Assembly (NCBI RefSeq): GCF_004005945.1
Contig: NZ_SACS01000002.1
Span: forward strand, 265,791 to 329,790
Length of the DNA stretch: 64,000 nucleotides
Direction of reading: 5' to 3'
From: Rheinheimera riviphila
Lineage (GTDB): Bacteria > Pseudomonadota > Gammaproteobacteria > Enterobacterales > Alteromonadaceae
The position numbers and the translations under genes were made by a program. This document shows, piece after piece, positions 39,105 through 50,033 of the stretch; position 1 is the first letter of the stretch, and the number at the start of each line of letters is the position of its first letter. The notes below the pieces were generated by a model, which searched no databases, had not been told where the DNA came from, and saw only the letters and a list, made by a program, of their open reading frames with translations.

Positions 39105-40350
39105 TGTGCTGCTCCTCGGTTGAATTTATTGCTAAAGCCGTCGATTGGTACACCGGCAAAATCATTTCAAAACGTGCGCCACCGGATTTGCCGGTGATAC
39201 ACCGAACCCGGCCATTGTGGGAATGTGCCACCGCCTGCACCACGGCCAAGCCAAGGCCAGTGCCATTGCTGCGCGTGGTAAAAAACGGGTCAAAAATTTG
39301 TTGTTGCAGATGAACTGGCACACCAGGGCCATGATCTTCTACCGCTAATGTCACCAATTGGCCATCCAGACTTGCGATCGCCGACACTTCAATCCGCGCG
39401 CCGGGGCCTGCATGTTGCAAGGCATTTTGAATCAGGTTACCAACAGCACCACATAAGGCAGTGTGATTGCCGAGCACCGGTAAATCCGGCTCCGGTAATT
39501 CAACCACCAGCTCGCCGTCCTGCTGCTGCACCATGGCTTCAACCGACTGATGTACTTCACTGAGCAACTGCTGCATCGACAGCCGTTCCACCTGCTGTTC
39601 ACGGCCAGAGCGCGCAAACAACAATAAATCATTCACTTGCTGCTCTAAATCCTGCAGTCGGTTCAGCAATTTATGCTGGAATTGCTGACGGGACGTCTGG
39701 TCGAGTTTTTGATTGGTCAGGTTTTGCGCGTAAAGCATGGCGCTGGATAACGGCGTGCGGATTTGATGCGCCAAAGACGCCATCATTTTGCCAAGGGCTG
39801 ACAATCGTTGTAAATGGGCAACACGGCTTTGCAGTTGCCGGGTTTCAGTTAAGTCGGTTAGCACAATCAGCTGACCAGGTTCCGGCTGTAGCGAAGTAAT
39901 CGCCAGTTGTACCCGGCGGCCATCATAGAGCGACACTTCCATACCATCGTCACTGCGCGGCCGGAAACTGCGGGTGATCACATCCAGCCAGCGCTGTCCG
40001 GTTAAAGGTTCACCGAGCATCGAAATGGCGACCGGATTGGCTTGTTGCACAAAACCACGCGCATCCAGCACCACGACGCCAGTCGGCAAGACCTGTAATA
40101 AATGTTGTAAGCGGGATAATTCGGCTTGTTCGGCTTGTTCGGTATTAAATTGGGGGCTAACCGGATCGGCGAATTGCTCAGCGGCAAGCTTAGGCGCTTT
40201 TGGCCAGGCGATGACGGCAGCAGAAACCACCGCCGGTTCTGGCAGCGTTGCCGCTTGAGATCCAAGCATGGCCAGTTCAAACAACGGCTGATAACTGTCG
40301 GCATTGCTGCCTGTCGCAGGCGCTGTTGCCAGGGTGGCGAAGCTGTTCAT
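39091..40350 (-). CDS. flrB: Flagellar sensor histidine kinase FlrB (FleS)
   Basis: Cytoplasmic kinase for FlrC. 419 residues with no transmembrane segment. A PAS domain is at about 85-170 (VLPTGVVVLDARGFVQQANP), the phosphorylated His195 is in SLAHQIRTPLSS, and a HATPase domain carries the N box (GNLIQNALQHAG), G1 (VEDHGPGVP) and G2 (GTGLGLAVVQA). The first 80 residues are variable. A sigma-54 promoter candidate stands 37 bases before the ATG, as expected for FlrA control. Confidence 0.94.
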   Translation of the reverse strand: MNSFATLATAPATGSNADSYQPLFELAMLGSQAATLPEPAVVSAAVIAWPKAPKLAAEQFADPVSPQFNTEQAEQAELSRLQHLLQVLPTGVVVLDARGFVQQANPVAISMLGEPLTGQRWLDVITRSFRPRSDDGMEVSLYDGRRVQLAITSLQPEPGQLIVLTDLTETRQLQSRVAHLQRLSALGKMMASLAHQIRTPLSSAMLYAQNLTNQKLDQTSRQQFQHKLLNRLQDLEQQVNDLLLFARSGREQQVERLSMQQLLSEVHQSVEAMVQQQDGELVVELPEPDLPVLGNHTALCGAVGNLIQNALQHAGPGARIEVSAIASLDGQLVTLAVEDHGPGVPVHLQQQIFDPFFTTRSNGTGLGLAVVQAVAHSHNGRVRCITGKSGGARFEMILPVYQSTALAINSTEEQHNAAH

Positions 40351-40386
40351 GGTGATCTCCGTTAGTCTTTAACACTAACGGCAATA

Positions 40387-40402
40387 AGCACAAAGCATGC
40401 CA
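40387..40402 (-). promoter_or_regulatory. Sigma-54 promoter candidate before flrBC
   Basis: Minus-strand TGTGGCATGCTTTGTGCTT has GG and GC separated by exactly ten bases and a near-consensus -24 box. It sits close to the flrB start. Its similarity to the fliE site (both end TTGTGCTTTA or similar) supports a shared sigma-54 regulon. Confidence 0.75.
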
Positions 40403-40479
40403 CACAAAAAGTTGTTTTAAATCAGCTGATTAAACTTAATTTTTGAGCCAATATTTTGACGTTTGTGAAATAACGGCTG

Positions 40480-41943
40480 TTAATCAGCAGCATCCAGCTC
40501 GTCGCGTCCTAAATTGTATTTACGCATTTTCTCCACCAAAGTGGTGCGGCGTAAGCACAAGATATCCGCAGCGCGTGCCACCACAAAATCATGCCGTTCT
40601 AACGCCTGGCTGATCAGCGTAATTTCTAAATCGGCCAAAAACTGCTTTAAATCGACACCGTCATCCGGCAATACGTTAAAGCCGTTGTTGTCGCTATGCT
40701 GGGCAAAATGGGCGTCACCTTCGCTGTCATCGTCCTCATTAAACTGGAACAATTCATTGATGGCGTCGCGCTCTAACAAAGCTTCCGGATAATGCGGCAC
40801 ATAACTATCAACTTCGATATGGCGATATTTCAGCGGGAGTTCGGCGACATCAATCACCTGATGCGGAAACATAATACCCAGCCGCTCAACAAGATTTGCC
40901 AGCTCACGCACGTTGCCGGGCCAGCCGTGTAATTTCAGACTGGCGATCGCCCGTTCAGTGAACTTAATGGCTGCTTGGCCGTGTTGCTCCAGCCGCTGCT
41001 GCAATTCCTGCAACAACAGAGGCAAATCGTCCGGACGGTCTTTTAATGCCGGCGTTTCAATTGGAAAAACGTTCAGTCGGTAAAATAAATCTTCGCGAAA
41101 GCGGCCTTCTTCGATCATCCCTTCGAGCTGACGATGGGTTGCGGCGATGATCCGCACATCAGCGCGAATGGGTTGGTTGCCGCCGACCCGTTCGTAAATC
41201 CGCTCCTGCAACACCCGTAATAATTTAACCTGCATCGGCAGTGGCATATCGCCAATTTCATCTAAGAATAAGGTGCCACCTTGCGCGAGCTCAAAACGGC
41301 CTTTGCGGGTCGAAATGGCGCCGGTAAAAGCACCTTTTTCGTGGCCGAATAATTCACTTTCTAATAGCTCTGCCGGAATAGCACCACAGTTGATGGGTAC
41401 AAATGGCCCGTCGGCGCGATGCGATAACACATGAATATTGCGCGCCACCACTTCTTTACCAGTCCCGGAATCGCCAAGGATCAGCACATTAGCGTCGGTG
41501 CGTGCGACTTGCTGAATGAGAAACCGGACTTGTTGCATCTGGGCTGAAATACCGACCATGCCGACAAATCGCGCTTGGGATTCCTGTGCACGTTGGCCGG
41601 GTAATAACCGGTGATATTCCTGGCAATCGCGCAGATGCTGCGTCAACGACGCATACGCAAAAGGCTCGCTTAACAGGCCCACGACATTGGCATGCCGCAA
41701 TAGAGGTTTCAGTGTTTCGCCAAGCAATAAAAAGGCGGTGGCAGGATGTTGTTCGATGAGCTGTTCGTGTTGCTGGCCGACTAAAGCCCCCAGCAGCACC
41801 ACAGCTTTGGGGTCAATCGCCAGCTGCGCCAGCAATTGCGTTTCATCAACAATTTGATGCGCTTCAGCGACAAAATTCAGAATGATACTCAGCCGTTGAG
41901 CACGTTGCTCTTGCTGATCAAGAATAAATAATCTGGGGATCAT
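40480..41943 (-). CDS. flrA: Master flagellar regulator FlrA (FleQ), sigma-54-dependent
   Basis: Top activator of the polar flagellar cascade; FleQ of Pseudomonas also binds c-di-GMP. 487 residues. A FleQ-type N-terminal domain lacks the receiver phosphoacceptor ([10 protein letters not shown] where a receiver Asp would lie). The AAA+ domain has Walker A GDSGTGKE at 157-164, the GAFTGA loop near 228, and [13 protein letters not shown]. An acidic linker precedes the C-terminal [23 protein letters not shown]. It is transcribed first in the series flrA-flrBC-fliE. The 133 bases upstream contain the flagellin hairpin; no promoter could be fixed. Confidence 0.94.
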   Translation of the reverse strand: MIPRLFILDQQEQRAQRLSIILNFVAEAHQIVDETQLLAQLAIDPKAVVLLGALVGQQHEQLIEQHPATAFLLLGETLKPLLRHANVVGLLSEPFAYASLTQHLRDCQEYHRLLPGQRAQESQARFVGMVGISAQMQQVRFLIQQVARTDANVLILGDSGTGKEVVARNIHVLSHRADGPFVPINCGAIPAELLESELFGHEKGAFTGAISTRKGRFELAQGGTLFLDEIGDMPLPMQVKLLRVLQERIYERVGGNQPIRADVRIIAATHRQLEGMIEEGRFREDLFYRLNVFPIETPALKDRPDDLPLLLQELQQRLEQHGQAAIKFTERAIASLKLHGWPGNVRELANLVERLGIMFPHQVIDVAELPLKYRHIEVDSYVPHYPEALLERDAINELFQFNEDDDSEGDAHFAQHSDNNGFNVLPDDGVDLKQFLADLEITLISQALERHDFVVARAADILCLRRTTLVEKMRKYNLGRDELDAAD

Positions 41944-42006
41944 GGCGCTGGACTTTTTCTTGTGCTTTTAAAGCATTTTTGCAAAGCCAGCGCTGTCATG
42001 CAAGGT

Positions 42007-42050
42007 AAAACGCTAACTTTTTGACGCTACTGTCAAAAAACCAGCGTTTT
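42007..42050 (-). terminator. Long hairpin after the flagellin-like gene, probable terminator
   Basis: On the minus strand AAAACGCT...AGCGTTTT encloses TTTTTTGAC...GTCAAAAA, giving a 44-base imperfect hairpin 27 bases past the flagellin stop. It ends in TTTT. The near symmetry means it could also stop opposite-strand transcripts. It separates flagellin from flrA. Confidence 0.65.
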
Positions 42051-42076
42051 AGGGGCATTTAATTACTTTTTATCCA

Positions 42077-42874
42077 TTAAGCCAGCAGCTGCAGTGCTTG
42101 CTGCTCCGAAACCCGCCCTTGCGCTGCCACCGCATAAGATGCTTGTTCACGGATACTGGCTTGCGCCTGTTCGGTCGAAGCTTTGGCGTAATCGAGATCC
42201 TGAATACGGCTGATCGCCGCTTGTTGATTGACATTCTGGGTACTTAAATTGCGACCAGCGGAACTTAATGCATTTTGGGTTGCGCCCAGATCGGTGCGGT
42301 TGTTGTCAATTAACTGACTAGACTGGCGGATTTTCGACAGCGATTCGGCAGCTTTGGCAGAAGATGATAAATCCACACTAAAAGCACCACTGTCGGTGAG
42401 CTTCGTTTGTAAATCCTGAGTTTTGATATTGATACTGCCATTGCCGGTGGCGATACCGATATTGCTATCCTGATCAAATAACTTAATGCCGCCAAATTCA
42501 GTATTTTTAATCTGATCCTGAATGCCTGCTGCGTACGCATCGGCTTGTTTTTGCAGCGCTTGACGATCTGAGCTGGTTAACAAACCATTACCAGCCTGCA
42601 CCGCCAGCCGGTCGATTTCATTCAGGCCATCGCTGATCCCTTGCAAGCCCTGGTCGGCAACCATTGCCAGCGAAATACCATCGTATACATTACGCTCGCC
42701 CTGCACCGTCGCGCCGTTGAGCTGCGTCAAGCGGTTGGCGATTTGCAAGCCTGCGGCATCATCAGCAGCGCTATTGATACGCTTGGCCGTTGCCAGTTTT
42801 TTCAGCAGGTTTTCATTTTCAGAATTGTTTAGTTTTAACAGCGATTCGCTTAAAGATGGGCCACCGATATTCAT
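42077..42874 (-). CDS. Short, divergent flagellin-family protein
   Basis: Flagellar filament protein by family. 265 residues: an N-terminal flagellin domain (RINSAADDAAGLQIANRL near 33-50, then GISLAMVADQGLQGISDGL), a short centre of about 60 residues (LFDQDSNIGIATGNGSINIK), and a C-terminal flagellin domain (NNRTDLGATQNALSSAGRNL, RIQDLDYAKASTEQAQASI, ending VSEQQALQLLA). Unusual points: the extreme N-terminus is MNIGGPSLSESLLKLNNSEN in place of the normal MA-INTN, and the nearly invariant LSSGLRINSA is LATAKRINSA here. It could be a specialised minor flagellin or a filament-base protein. GGAG precedes the start. No fliD, fliS or flaG follows. Confidence 0.8.
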   Translation of the reverse strand: MNIGGPSLSESLLKLNNSENENLLKKLATAKRINSAADDAAGLQIANRLTQLNGATVQGERNVYDGISLAMVADQGLQGISDGLNEIDRLAVQAGNGLLTSSDRQALQKQADAYAAGIQDQIKNTEFGGIKLFDQDSNIGIATGNGSINIKTQDLQTKLTDSGAFSVDLSSSAKAAESLSKIRQSSQLIDNNRTDLGATQNALSSAGRNLSTQNVNQQAAISRIQDLDYAKASTEQAQASIREQASYAVAAQGRVSEQQALQLLA

Positions 42875-43009
42875 CACGACTACTCCGACGATGTGGGTTC
42901 TGGGTTGAGTTTAGCCCAATTCAGGGTCAAGCCAAAGCATTCATTTGTGCTTTTTTTCGCCAGCAGGCTGGGCATATAAAACATTAGCGCTAACTACTTC
43001 AGCTAAAAG

Positions 43010-43024
43010 CACTTTTAAAAAGTG
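43010..43024. promoter_or_regulatory. Palindrome in the flagellin/pseB divergent region
   Basis: CACTTTTAAAAAGTG is a perfect 7+7 palindrome around one base, lying between the divergent flagellin and pseB genes. Just to its right on the plus strand TGGAATAGATTATGCT has GG-N10-GC spacing (43024-43037), a poor sigma-54 match, and TGCTATTGT, an extended -10-like element. Which is used cannot be told. Confidence 0.3.
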
Positions 43025-43062
43025 GAATAGATTATGCTATTGTTTCAACATCGCGACATTAG

Positions 43063-45290
<2,228 letters not shown>

Positions 45291-45295
45291 CCACG

Positions 45296-46039
45296 ATGAA
45301 ACTTGCCGTGATCCCGGCGCGGGGTGGCAGCAAACGGATCCCGCGTAAAAATATCAAACTGTTTAACGGTAAACCGATGATTGCCTGGTCGATTGAAGCG
45401 GCTTTGTATAGCAAGATGTTTGACCAGGTGCTGGTGTCAACCGACGATGCTGAAATTGCCGAAGTCGCCGCGCAATATGGCGCGGCGGTGCCATTTATCC
45501 GCCCTGCCACTTTGGCCGACGACCTTACCGGCACTTCTGCCGTGGTGCGCCATGCGATCGACTGGGTCACCCAGCAACAATGGCATGCTGAACAAGGCCC
45601 GTTAGATATTGTTGCCTGCATTTATGCCACTGCCCCACTGTTAAGCGCCGCGTTATTGCAACAAGCGATGGCGTTATGGGCGCAGCAGCCAGCGCTGGAT
45701 TACATCTTTTCCGGTTGTCGATTTAGTTTTCCCATTCAGCGGGCTTTATATCGGGATGCAAATGGCGCCGTTGCTCCGGTGCAACCGGATGCCATTGGCA
45801 AACGCTCGCAGGATTTAACCGAAACCTTTCATGATGCCGGCCAGTTTTATCTGGGCCGGGCGCAAAGTTGGTCGGAAGCGCGGCCGGTATTTTCGAAGTC
45901 ATCGTATCTTTTTGAATTACCCCAACATCTGGTGCAGGATATCGACACCCTTGACGACTGGCGACGTGCTGAATTATTGCATCAGTTGATACTCAATCAA
46001 GTGGCACCGCCAAGCGCCAAGCCACCAAAGGCTGACTGA
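45296..46039 (+). CDS. pseF: CMP-pseudaminic acid synthetase PseF
   Basis: Cytidylyltransferase that activates pseudaminic acid with CTP. 247 residues: the CMP-sugar synthetase signature IPARGGSKRIPRKNIKLF at 5-22, VSTDDAEIAEVAAQYGA near 49-65, DIVACIYATAPLLSAALL, and ETFHDAGQFYLGRAQSW near the C-terminal third. It starts six bases after pseC. The same fold serves CMP-sialic and CMP-legionaminic acids; the PseB/C/G/H neighbours decide for Pse. Confidence 0.93.
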   Translation: MKLAVIPARGGSKRIPRKNIKLFNGKPMIAWSIEAALYSKMFDQVLVSTDDAEIAEVAAQYGAAVPFIRPATLADDLTGTSAVVRHAIDWVTQQQWHAEQGPLDIVACIYATAPLLSAALLQQAMALWAQQPALDYIFSGCRFSFPIQRALYRDANGAVAPVQPDAIGKRSQDLTETFHDAGQFYLGRAQSWSEARPVFSKSSYLFELPQHLVQDIDTLDDWRRAELLHQLILNQVAPPSAKPPKAD

Positions 46040-47193
46040 TGCAGGTACTGTTTCGGGTTGATGCGTCGCTGTTGATTGGCTCTGGCCACCTGATGCGCTG
46101 CCTGACACTCGCCCGAGCCATGCGTGAACGCGGCTGGCAGGTTCGGTTTTGCTGTCGCGAACACCCTGGTCAGCAAATTCAGTTTATAGAGCATCAGGGC
46201 TTTGCTTGTCTGGTACTGCCGCTATTCGCTGTTGCAACTGAAATCTCACTATCCAGTACTGTACAACAAGGCGACCGCCAATGGTTGGGTGCCAGCGAAG
46301 CTGAAGACGCTGCCGCTGTCATCGATGCATTACAACAAGCAGCGCTAAAACCCGATTTGTTGGTGATCGATCATTATGGACTAGGCAGCCTGTTTGAAAC
46401 AAAATTGCGTCAGTATTGCCGCAATATTCTGGTGATTGATGATTTGGCCAACCGCCAACACAACTGCGATTTTTTACTCGATCAAAATTTATTACCGGAC
46501 GCCGATGGCCGCTACCAAGCTTTGCTGCCAGCTACTTGCCTACAATTTATCGGACCAGCTTATGCATTGCTGCGACCAGAATTTACCCAAGCCTCGACGT
46601 CAGAAGCTTCAGAACCGGCGCAAGCTATTGCGCTAACAAGAGATTTTTCAGCAACACCCCATCAACTGCTGGTGTTTTTCGGCGGCAGTGATCTCGACAA
46701 TCTCACTACACTCGCCATTGCTGCGTTACAACAACTTCAGAATTTAGACTGGCTGGCCGATATTGTGGTTGGTTCAGCCAATCCGCACCTTCCGGTGTTG
46801 CAGCAGCTGTGTGAAGGGGACCATCGGCTAACCCTACATGTGCAAACGCCAGGGATGGCGATGCTGATGGCTAAAGCGCAGCTGATGATCGGCGGCGGCG
46901 GCTCGACCCACTGGGAAAGGTGTGCCATGGCATTGCCAGCACTGGTGGTCAGTCTGGCGCCAAACCAGCAGCCAACCAGCAGTTATCTGGCTGAACTTGG
47001 CGCTTGTGTTTACTTAGGTCATAGTTCCGAACTTAGCCGTGACCGATTAAGTACTGAAATCACAGCGCTGCTGCTGCAACCGGCAACACTGCAAGAAATG
47101 GCCGCAGCCGCTTCAAAGCTGGTGGCGCCGGAAGGTAGTTGTCAGCGACTGCTTGATGCATTGGCGAACAGACTGGAACATCAATCAAGTTAA
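46039..47193 (+). CDS. pseG: UDP-2,4-diacetamido-2,4,6-trideoxy-L-altrose hydrolase PseG
   Basis: Removes UDP from the diacetamido sugar before condensation with PEP. 384 residues with a GT-B (MurG-like) fold. RVDASLLIGSGHLMRCLTLA at 5-24 holds the GSGHxxR motif, DHYGLG is near 112-117, VIDDLANRQHNCD near 132-144, FFGGSDLDNLT near 213-223, and the UDP-binding MIGGGGSTHWERCAM near 281-295. The ATG overlaps the pseF stop by one base. Somewhat longer than Campylobacter PseG (274), by loop insertions. 96 non-coding bases follow. Confidence 0.93.
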   Translation: MQVLFRVDASLLIGSGHLMRCLTLARAMRERGWQVRFCCREHPGQQIQFIEHQGFACLVLPLFAVATEISLSSTVQQGDRQWLGASEAEDAAAVIDALQQAALKPDLLVIDHYGLGSLFETKLRQYCRNILVIDDLANRQHNCDFLLDQNLLPDADGRYQALLPATCLQFIGPAYALLRPEFTQASTSEASEPAQAIALTRDFSATPHQLLVFFGGSDLDNLTTLAIAALQQLQNLDWLADIVVGSANPHLPVLQQLCEGDHRLTLHVQTPGMAMLMAKAQLMIGGGGSTHWERCAMALPALVVSLAPNQQPTSSYLAELGACVYLGHSSELSRDRLSTEITALLLQPATLQEMAAAASKLVAPEGSCQRLLDALANRLEHQSS

Positions 47194-47289
47194 GCGTTAG
47201 CGATTCAATCGCATAAACTTTGCTACAGCAGCAACAAAACTTCGATCCGGGCTTCTAGCTGCAGGATCCACAACTAAGAGTAGAGTTTT

Positions 47290-48348
47290 ATGGCAGTAAC
47301 CACCATCCAACTGGGTCATGTTCAGGTCGGCGCCGCACACCGGCCTTTGATTATTGCCGAATTGTCCGGCAATCATGATCAATCACTCGACAAAGCCCTC
47401 GCCATGGTGGACGCCGCCGCAGCTGCTGGCGCCCAGGCAATTAAACTGCAAACCTATACCGCCGACACCATGACGCTGGATATCGACAGCGGCGAGTTCT
47501 TTATCGATAACCCGGAAAGTCTCTGGGCCGGCACTTCGTTGTACAAGCTCTATCAAATTGCCCACACGCCGTGGGATTGGCATCAAGCCATCTTCGAGCG
47601 CGCCAATAGCCACGGTATGCTGGCCTTTAGCACCCCGTTTGATTTAACCGCAGTCGACTTTTTAGAGTCGCTCAACGTGCCTTGCTACAAGATTGCCTCT
47701 TTTGAAAATACCGATCATGCGTTATTAGCGGCGGTCGCGAAAACCGGCAAACCGGTGATTATGTCCACCGGTATGGCCAGCATTGCCGAGCTTGCCGATG
47801 CGGTGGATGTATTAAAACGTCACGGCTGTAACGAGCTGATGTTGCTTAAATGCACCAGCAATTATCCGGCGCGACCGGTTGATGCAAACTTGCTAACCAT
47901 CCCCCATCTGGCGCAGTTATTTGACTGTCAGGCCGGGCTTTCCGACCACACCACTGGCATCGGCGTATCCATTGCCGCCGTGGCACTTGGCGCTACCGTG
48001 ATTGAAAAACACTTTGTACTGGATCGCAGTGAAGGCGGTGTGGATGCCGAGTTTTCGCTGGAACCGTTTGAGATGAAACAGCTGGTCGACGAAACCGAAC
48101 GTGCCTGGACCGCGCTGGGTAAGGTGCATTATGGTGTCACCGACAAAGAAATTGCTTCGCGTAAACATCGCCGCTCCTTGTATATCAGCACTGATTTAGC
48201 AGCGGGCACTGTGCTAAGCGCAGAAAATTTACGCGCTATTCGGCCTGGTCTTGGCTTAGCGCCGAAATACCTGGAGTTGGTGCTTGGACGGCAAGTGAAA
48301 GCGGATGTTAAACGTGGTACTGCACTTAGCTGGGATTTATTACTTTGA
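47290..48348 (+). CDS. pseI: Pseudaminic acid synthase PseI
   Basis: Condenses the 6-deoxy-altrose intermediate with PEP to pseudaminic acid. 352 residues: a NeuB-type TIM barrel (IAELSGNHDQSLDKALAMVD near 22-41, IKLQTYTADTMTL near 51-63, STPFDLTAVDFLESL, KIASFENTDHALL, STGMASIAELADAV, GLSDHTTGIGVSIAAVALG, IEKHFVLDR) and a C-terminal antifreeze-like SAF domain (SLYISTDLAAGTVLSAENLR onwards). ELSGNHDQ is the form typical of PseI, not sialic-acid synthase NeuB. Confidence 0.95.
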   Translation: MAVTTIQLGHVQVGAAHRPLIIAELSGNHDQSLDKALAMVDAAAAAGAQAIKLQTYTADTMTLDIDSGEFFIDNPESLWAGTSLYKLYQIAHTPWDWHQAIFERANSHGMLAFSTPFDLTAVDFLESLNVPCYKIASFENTDHALLAAVAKTGKPVIMSTGMASIAELADAVDVLKRHGCNELMLLKCTSNYPARPVDANLLTIPHLAQLFDCQAGLSDHTTGIGVSIAAVALGATVIEKHFVLDRSEGGVDAEFSLEPFEMKQLVDETERAWTALGKVHYGVTDKEIASRKHRRSLYISTDLAAGTVLSAENLRAIRPGLGLAPKYLELVLGRQVKADVKRGTALSWDLLL

Positions 48349-48974
48349 CTGCTGAAATCCTGGATATCGAACCAAGCGACAGCATGTGGCACCAGCAAAA
48401 GATCAGCGAATTTTCGGTCGAACTACGACCACTGCAACGGCAGCAACTTGAATTATTACGCCAGTGGCGCAACGATCCAGTGATTGCAGCGCCAATGTTG
48501 CAGCAACAACTGATTAGCGCAGAAATGCAGCAACAATGGTTTGCGCGTGTTCAACAGGATAAACGTCAGGCGCAATTTGTGATTTACTACAAAGATGAAG
48601 CCATCGGCGCCTGTAATTTAAAAAGTGCCGATGGCCTGGAACTTGGACAAAGTGAAACCATTGAATCAGGCTTTTATCTGGCACACCCACGATTTCGCGG
48701 CACCCTTTTAGCATTTTTCCCGGCGCTGGCGCTGAATCAGTATTGCTTTAAAAGCCTGAACTGTAAGACACTGTTAGCACAAGTGAAACTGAGCAATAGC
48801 GCCGCTTTGCGCTTTAATGAAAAACTCGGTTATCAACGCCAGCCCGACAATGTCACAGTGCAGACTGGCGACGAATTAGCTGGCTTTGAACAGGTTGAGC
48901 TGGCGGTATTCACACTGAATAATGAAAATCATCTACAAGCAGCGGCAGCCTTTGCCCCATTTATCCGGAACTAA
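48345..48974 (+). CDS. pseH: UDP-4-amino-sugar N-acetyltransferase PseH-like (GNAT)
   Basis: Acetyl-CoA-dependent transferase for the 4-amino group before PseG. GNAT fold: LRPLQRQQLELLRQWRNDP with the WRN motif, AEMQQQWF, QFVIYYKDEAIGACNLK, ESGFYLAHPRFRG, and KLSNSAALRFNEKLGYQRQ. Start uncertain: TTG 48345 overlaps the pseI stop (TTGA); ATG 48384 gives a 196-residue protein starting MWHQQK. The last of the six Pse enzymes, so the pathway is complete. Next to an acyl-carrier protein it might use a different acyl donor for N-acylation; that is inference. Confidence 0.85.
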   Translation: MTAEILDIEPSDSMWHQQKISEFSVELRPLQRQQLELLRQWRNDPVIAAPMLQQQLISAEMQQQWFARVQQDKRQAQFVIYYKDEAIGACNLKSADGLELGQSETIESGFYLAHPRFRGTLLAFFPALALNQYCFKSLNCKTLLAQVKLSNSAALRFNEKLGYQRQPDNVTVQTGDELAGFEQVELAVFTLNNENHLQAAAAFAPFIRN

Positions 48975-48975
48975 T

Positions 48976-49278
48976 ATGACAGCAGCCACTCATACCGACC
49001 TTCAAATCAGCAACACCGGCCGCTTAAAACATGCTTTTGCCACGGCGCTGGCGATTGATGTGGCGCGCATTAGCGATGATTTAGCTTATAACAGCATCGC
49101 CGAATGGGATTCGACCGCCCATATGCTGCTGATTGCTGAACTGGAAAATTGTTTTAATCTGATGCTGGATACCGACGACATTATCGATATGAGCTCGGTG
49201 CAAATGGCCAAAACCATTCTGAGCAAACACGGCGTGGTGTTTGAGCATATCACCACTGATCCCGCAGGTTCCGATTAA
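48976..49278 (+). CDS. Acyl carrier protein
   Basis: 100 residues, a single ACP domain. The phosphopantetheine serine lies in AEWDSTAHMLLIAELE near residue 48, where the usual DSL is DST. The helix pattern NCFNLMLDTDDIIDMSSVQM then follows. It starts at ATG 48976, right after the pseH stop, with GGAA upstream; its stop overlaps the next ATG (TAATG). A dedicated ACP inside a sugar operon points to an acyl substituent carried as a thioester, as RfbK does in Vibrio cholerae O1 tetronate synthesis. Confidence 0.85.
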   Translation: MTAATHTDLQISNTGRLKHAFATALAIDVARISDDLAYNSIAEWDSTAHMLLIAELENCFNLMLDTDDIIDMSSVQMAKTILSKHGVVFEHITTDPAGSD

Positions 49279-50033
49279 TGGGTGCGGCAGCCGACTTTGA
49301 CACGCCAATAAGCCTCGTCACCGGCGCCAGCCGTGGCATTGGTGCGGCAGTGGCACTGCGGTTGGCGGCGTCAGGTCATCATGTGCTGTTAACCGCCCGT
49401 AATGAGCTTGGATTATCCGTCATCGCTGAACAATGCCGTAAGGCCGGTGCGGCTTCAGCGACCGTGCTGCCATGCGACTTAACTGATCAAGCCGCAGTGC
49501 TGCAAATGTTTAATCAAATCAAACAACAACATCAACGATTAGATCATCTGGTCAATGCCGCCGGCATGATGCAGGACAGCATGCTGGGCATGACCAGGCT
49601 CGCTGATCTACAGGCATTATTTTCGCTGAATGTCAGCGCCAGTTATCAGTGTTGTCAGCTGGCCGCGCGGCTGATGTCACGACAAAAATCAGGAAATATC
49701 GTTAATTTAGCATCGAAAGTTGGCGAAAGTGGTGCTATTGGCCAATCCGCCTATGCTGCCAGTAAAGCGGCGGTGTCGGGACTCACCAAAGCATTGGCCA
49801 AAGAGCTGGGGGCACTCGGAATTCGGGTGAATGCCGTGGCGCCTGGTTTTATTGAAACAGATCTCACGGCGCATTACAGCAACGATCAAAAACAACAGCT
49901 GTGCCAGCAAATCAGCCTTGGCCGCACCGGTCAGGCCGATGAAGTCGCTGCTTTGGTGCAGTTTTTATGTTCAAAAAACGCCAGTTATATCAGCGGCCAA
50001 ATCATCGCGATTGATGGTGGTTTTAGCCTATGA
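49278..50033 (+). CDS. Short-chain dehydrogenase/reductase (FabG-like)
   Basis: NAD(P)-dependent reductase of 251 residues. The cofactor motif VTGASRGIGAAVALRLA is at about 14-30, NAAGMMQDSMLGMT near 92-105, and the catalytic Ser, Tyr and Lys lie in NLASKVGESGAIGQSAYAASK. The C-terminus SYISGQIIAIDGGFSL is FabG-like. Likely substrate: an oxoacyl thioester on the neighbouring ACP, or the aldehyde released by the LuxC-like enzyme. It is coupled to the ACP gene (one-base overlap) and the ligase gene (four-base overlap). Confidence 0.88.
   Translation: MGAAADFDTPISLVTGASRGIGAAVALRLAASGHHVLLTARNELGLSVIAEQCRKAGAASATVLPCDLTDQAAVLQMFNQIKQQHQRLDHLVNAAGMMQDSMLGMTRLADLQALFSLNVSASYQCCQLAARLMSRQKSGNIVNLASKVGESGAIGQSAYAASKAAVSGLTKALAKELGALGIRVNAVAPGFIETDLTAHYSNDQKQQLCQQISLGRTGQADEVAALVQFLCSKNASYISGQIIAIDGGFSL

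Noticed and set aside
42940..42965. Sigma-54-like site before the flagellin gene (minus strand GG and GC around CGAAAAAAA)
   Set aside because: Only nine bases separate GG and GC instead of ten, which sigma-54 does not normally tolerate. No sigma-28 site was found either, so the flagellin promoter stays undefined.
47290..48348. NeuB-type synthase considered as sialic acid or legionaminic acid synthase
   Set aside because: The inverting dehydratase PseB, PseC, PseG and PseH are all adjacent, which defines pseudaminic acid.
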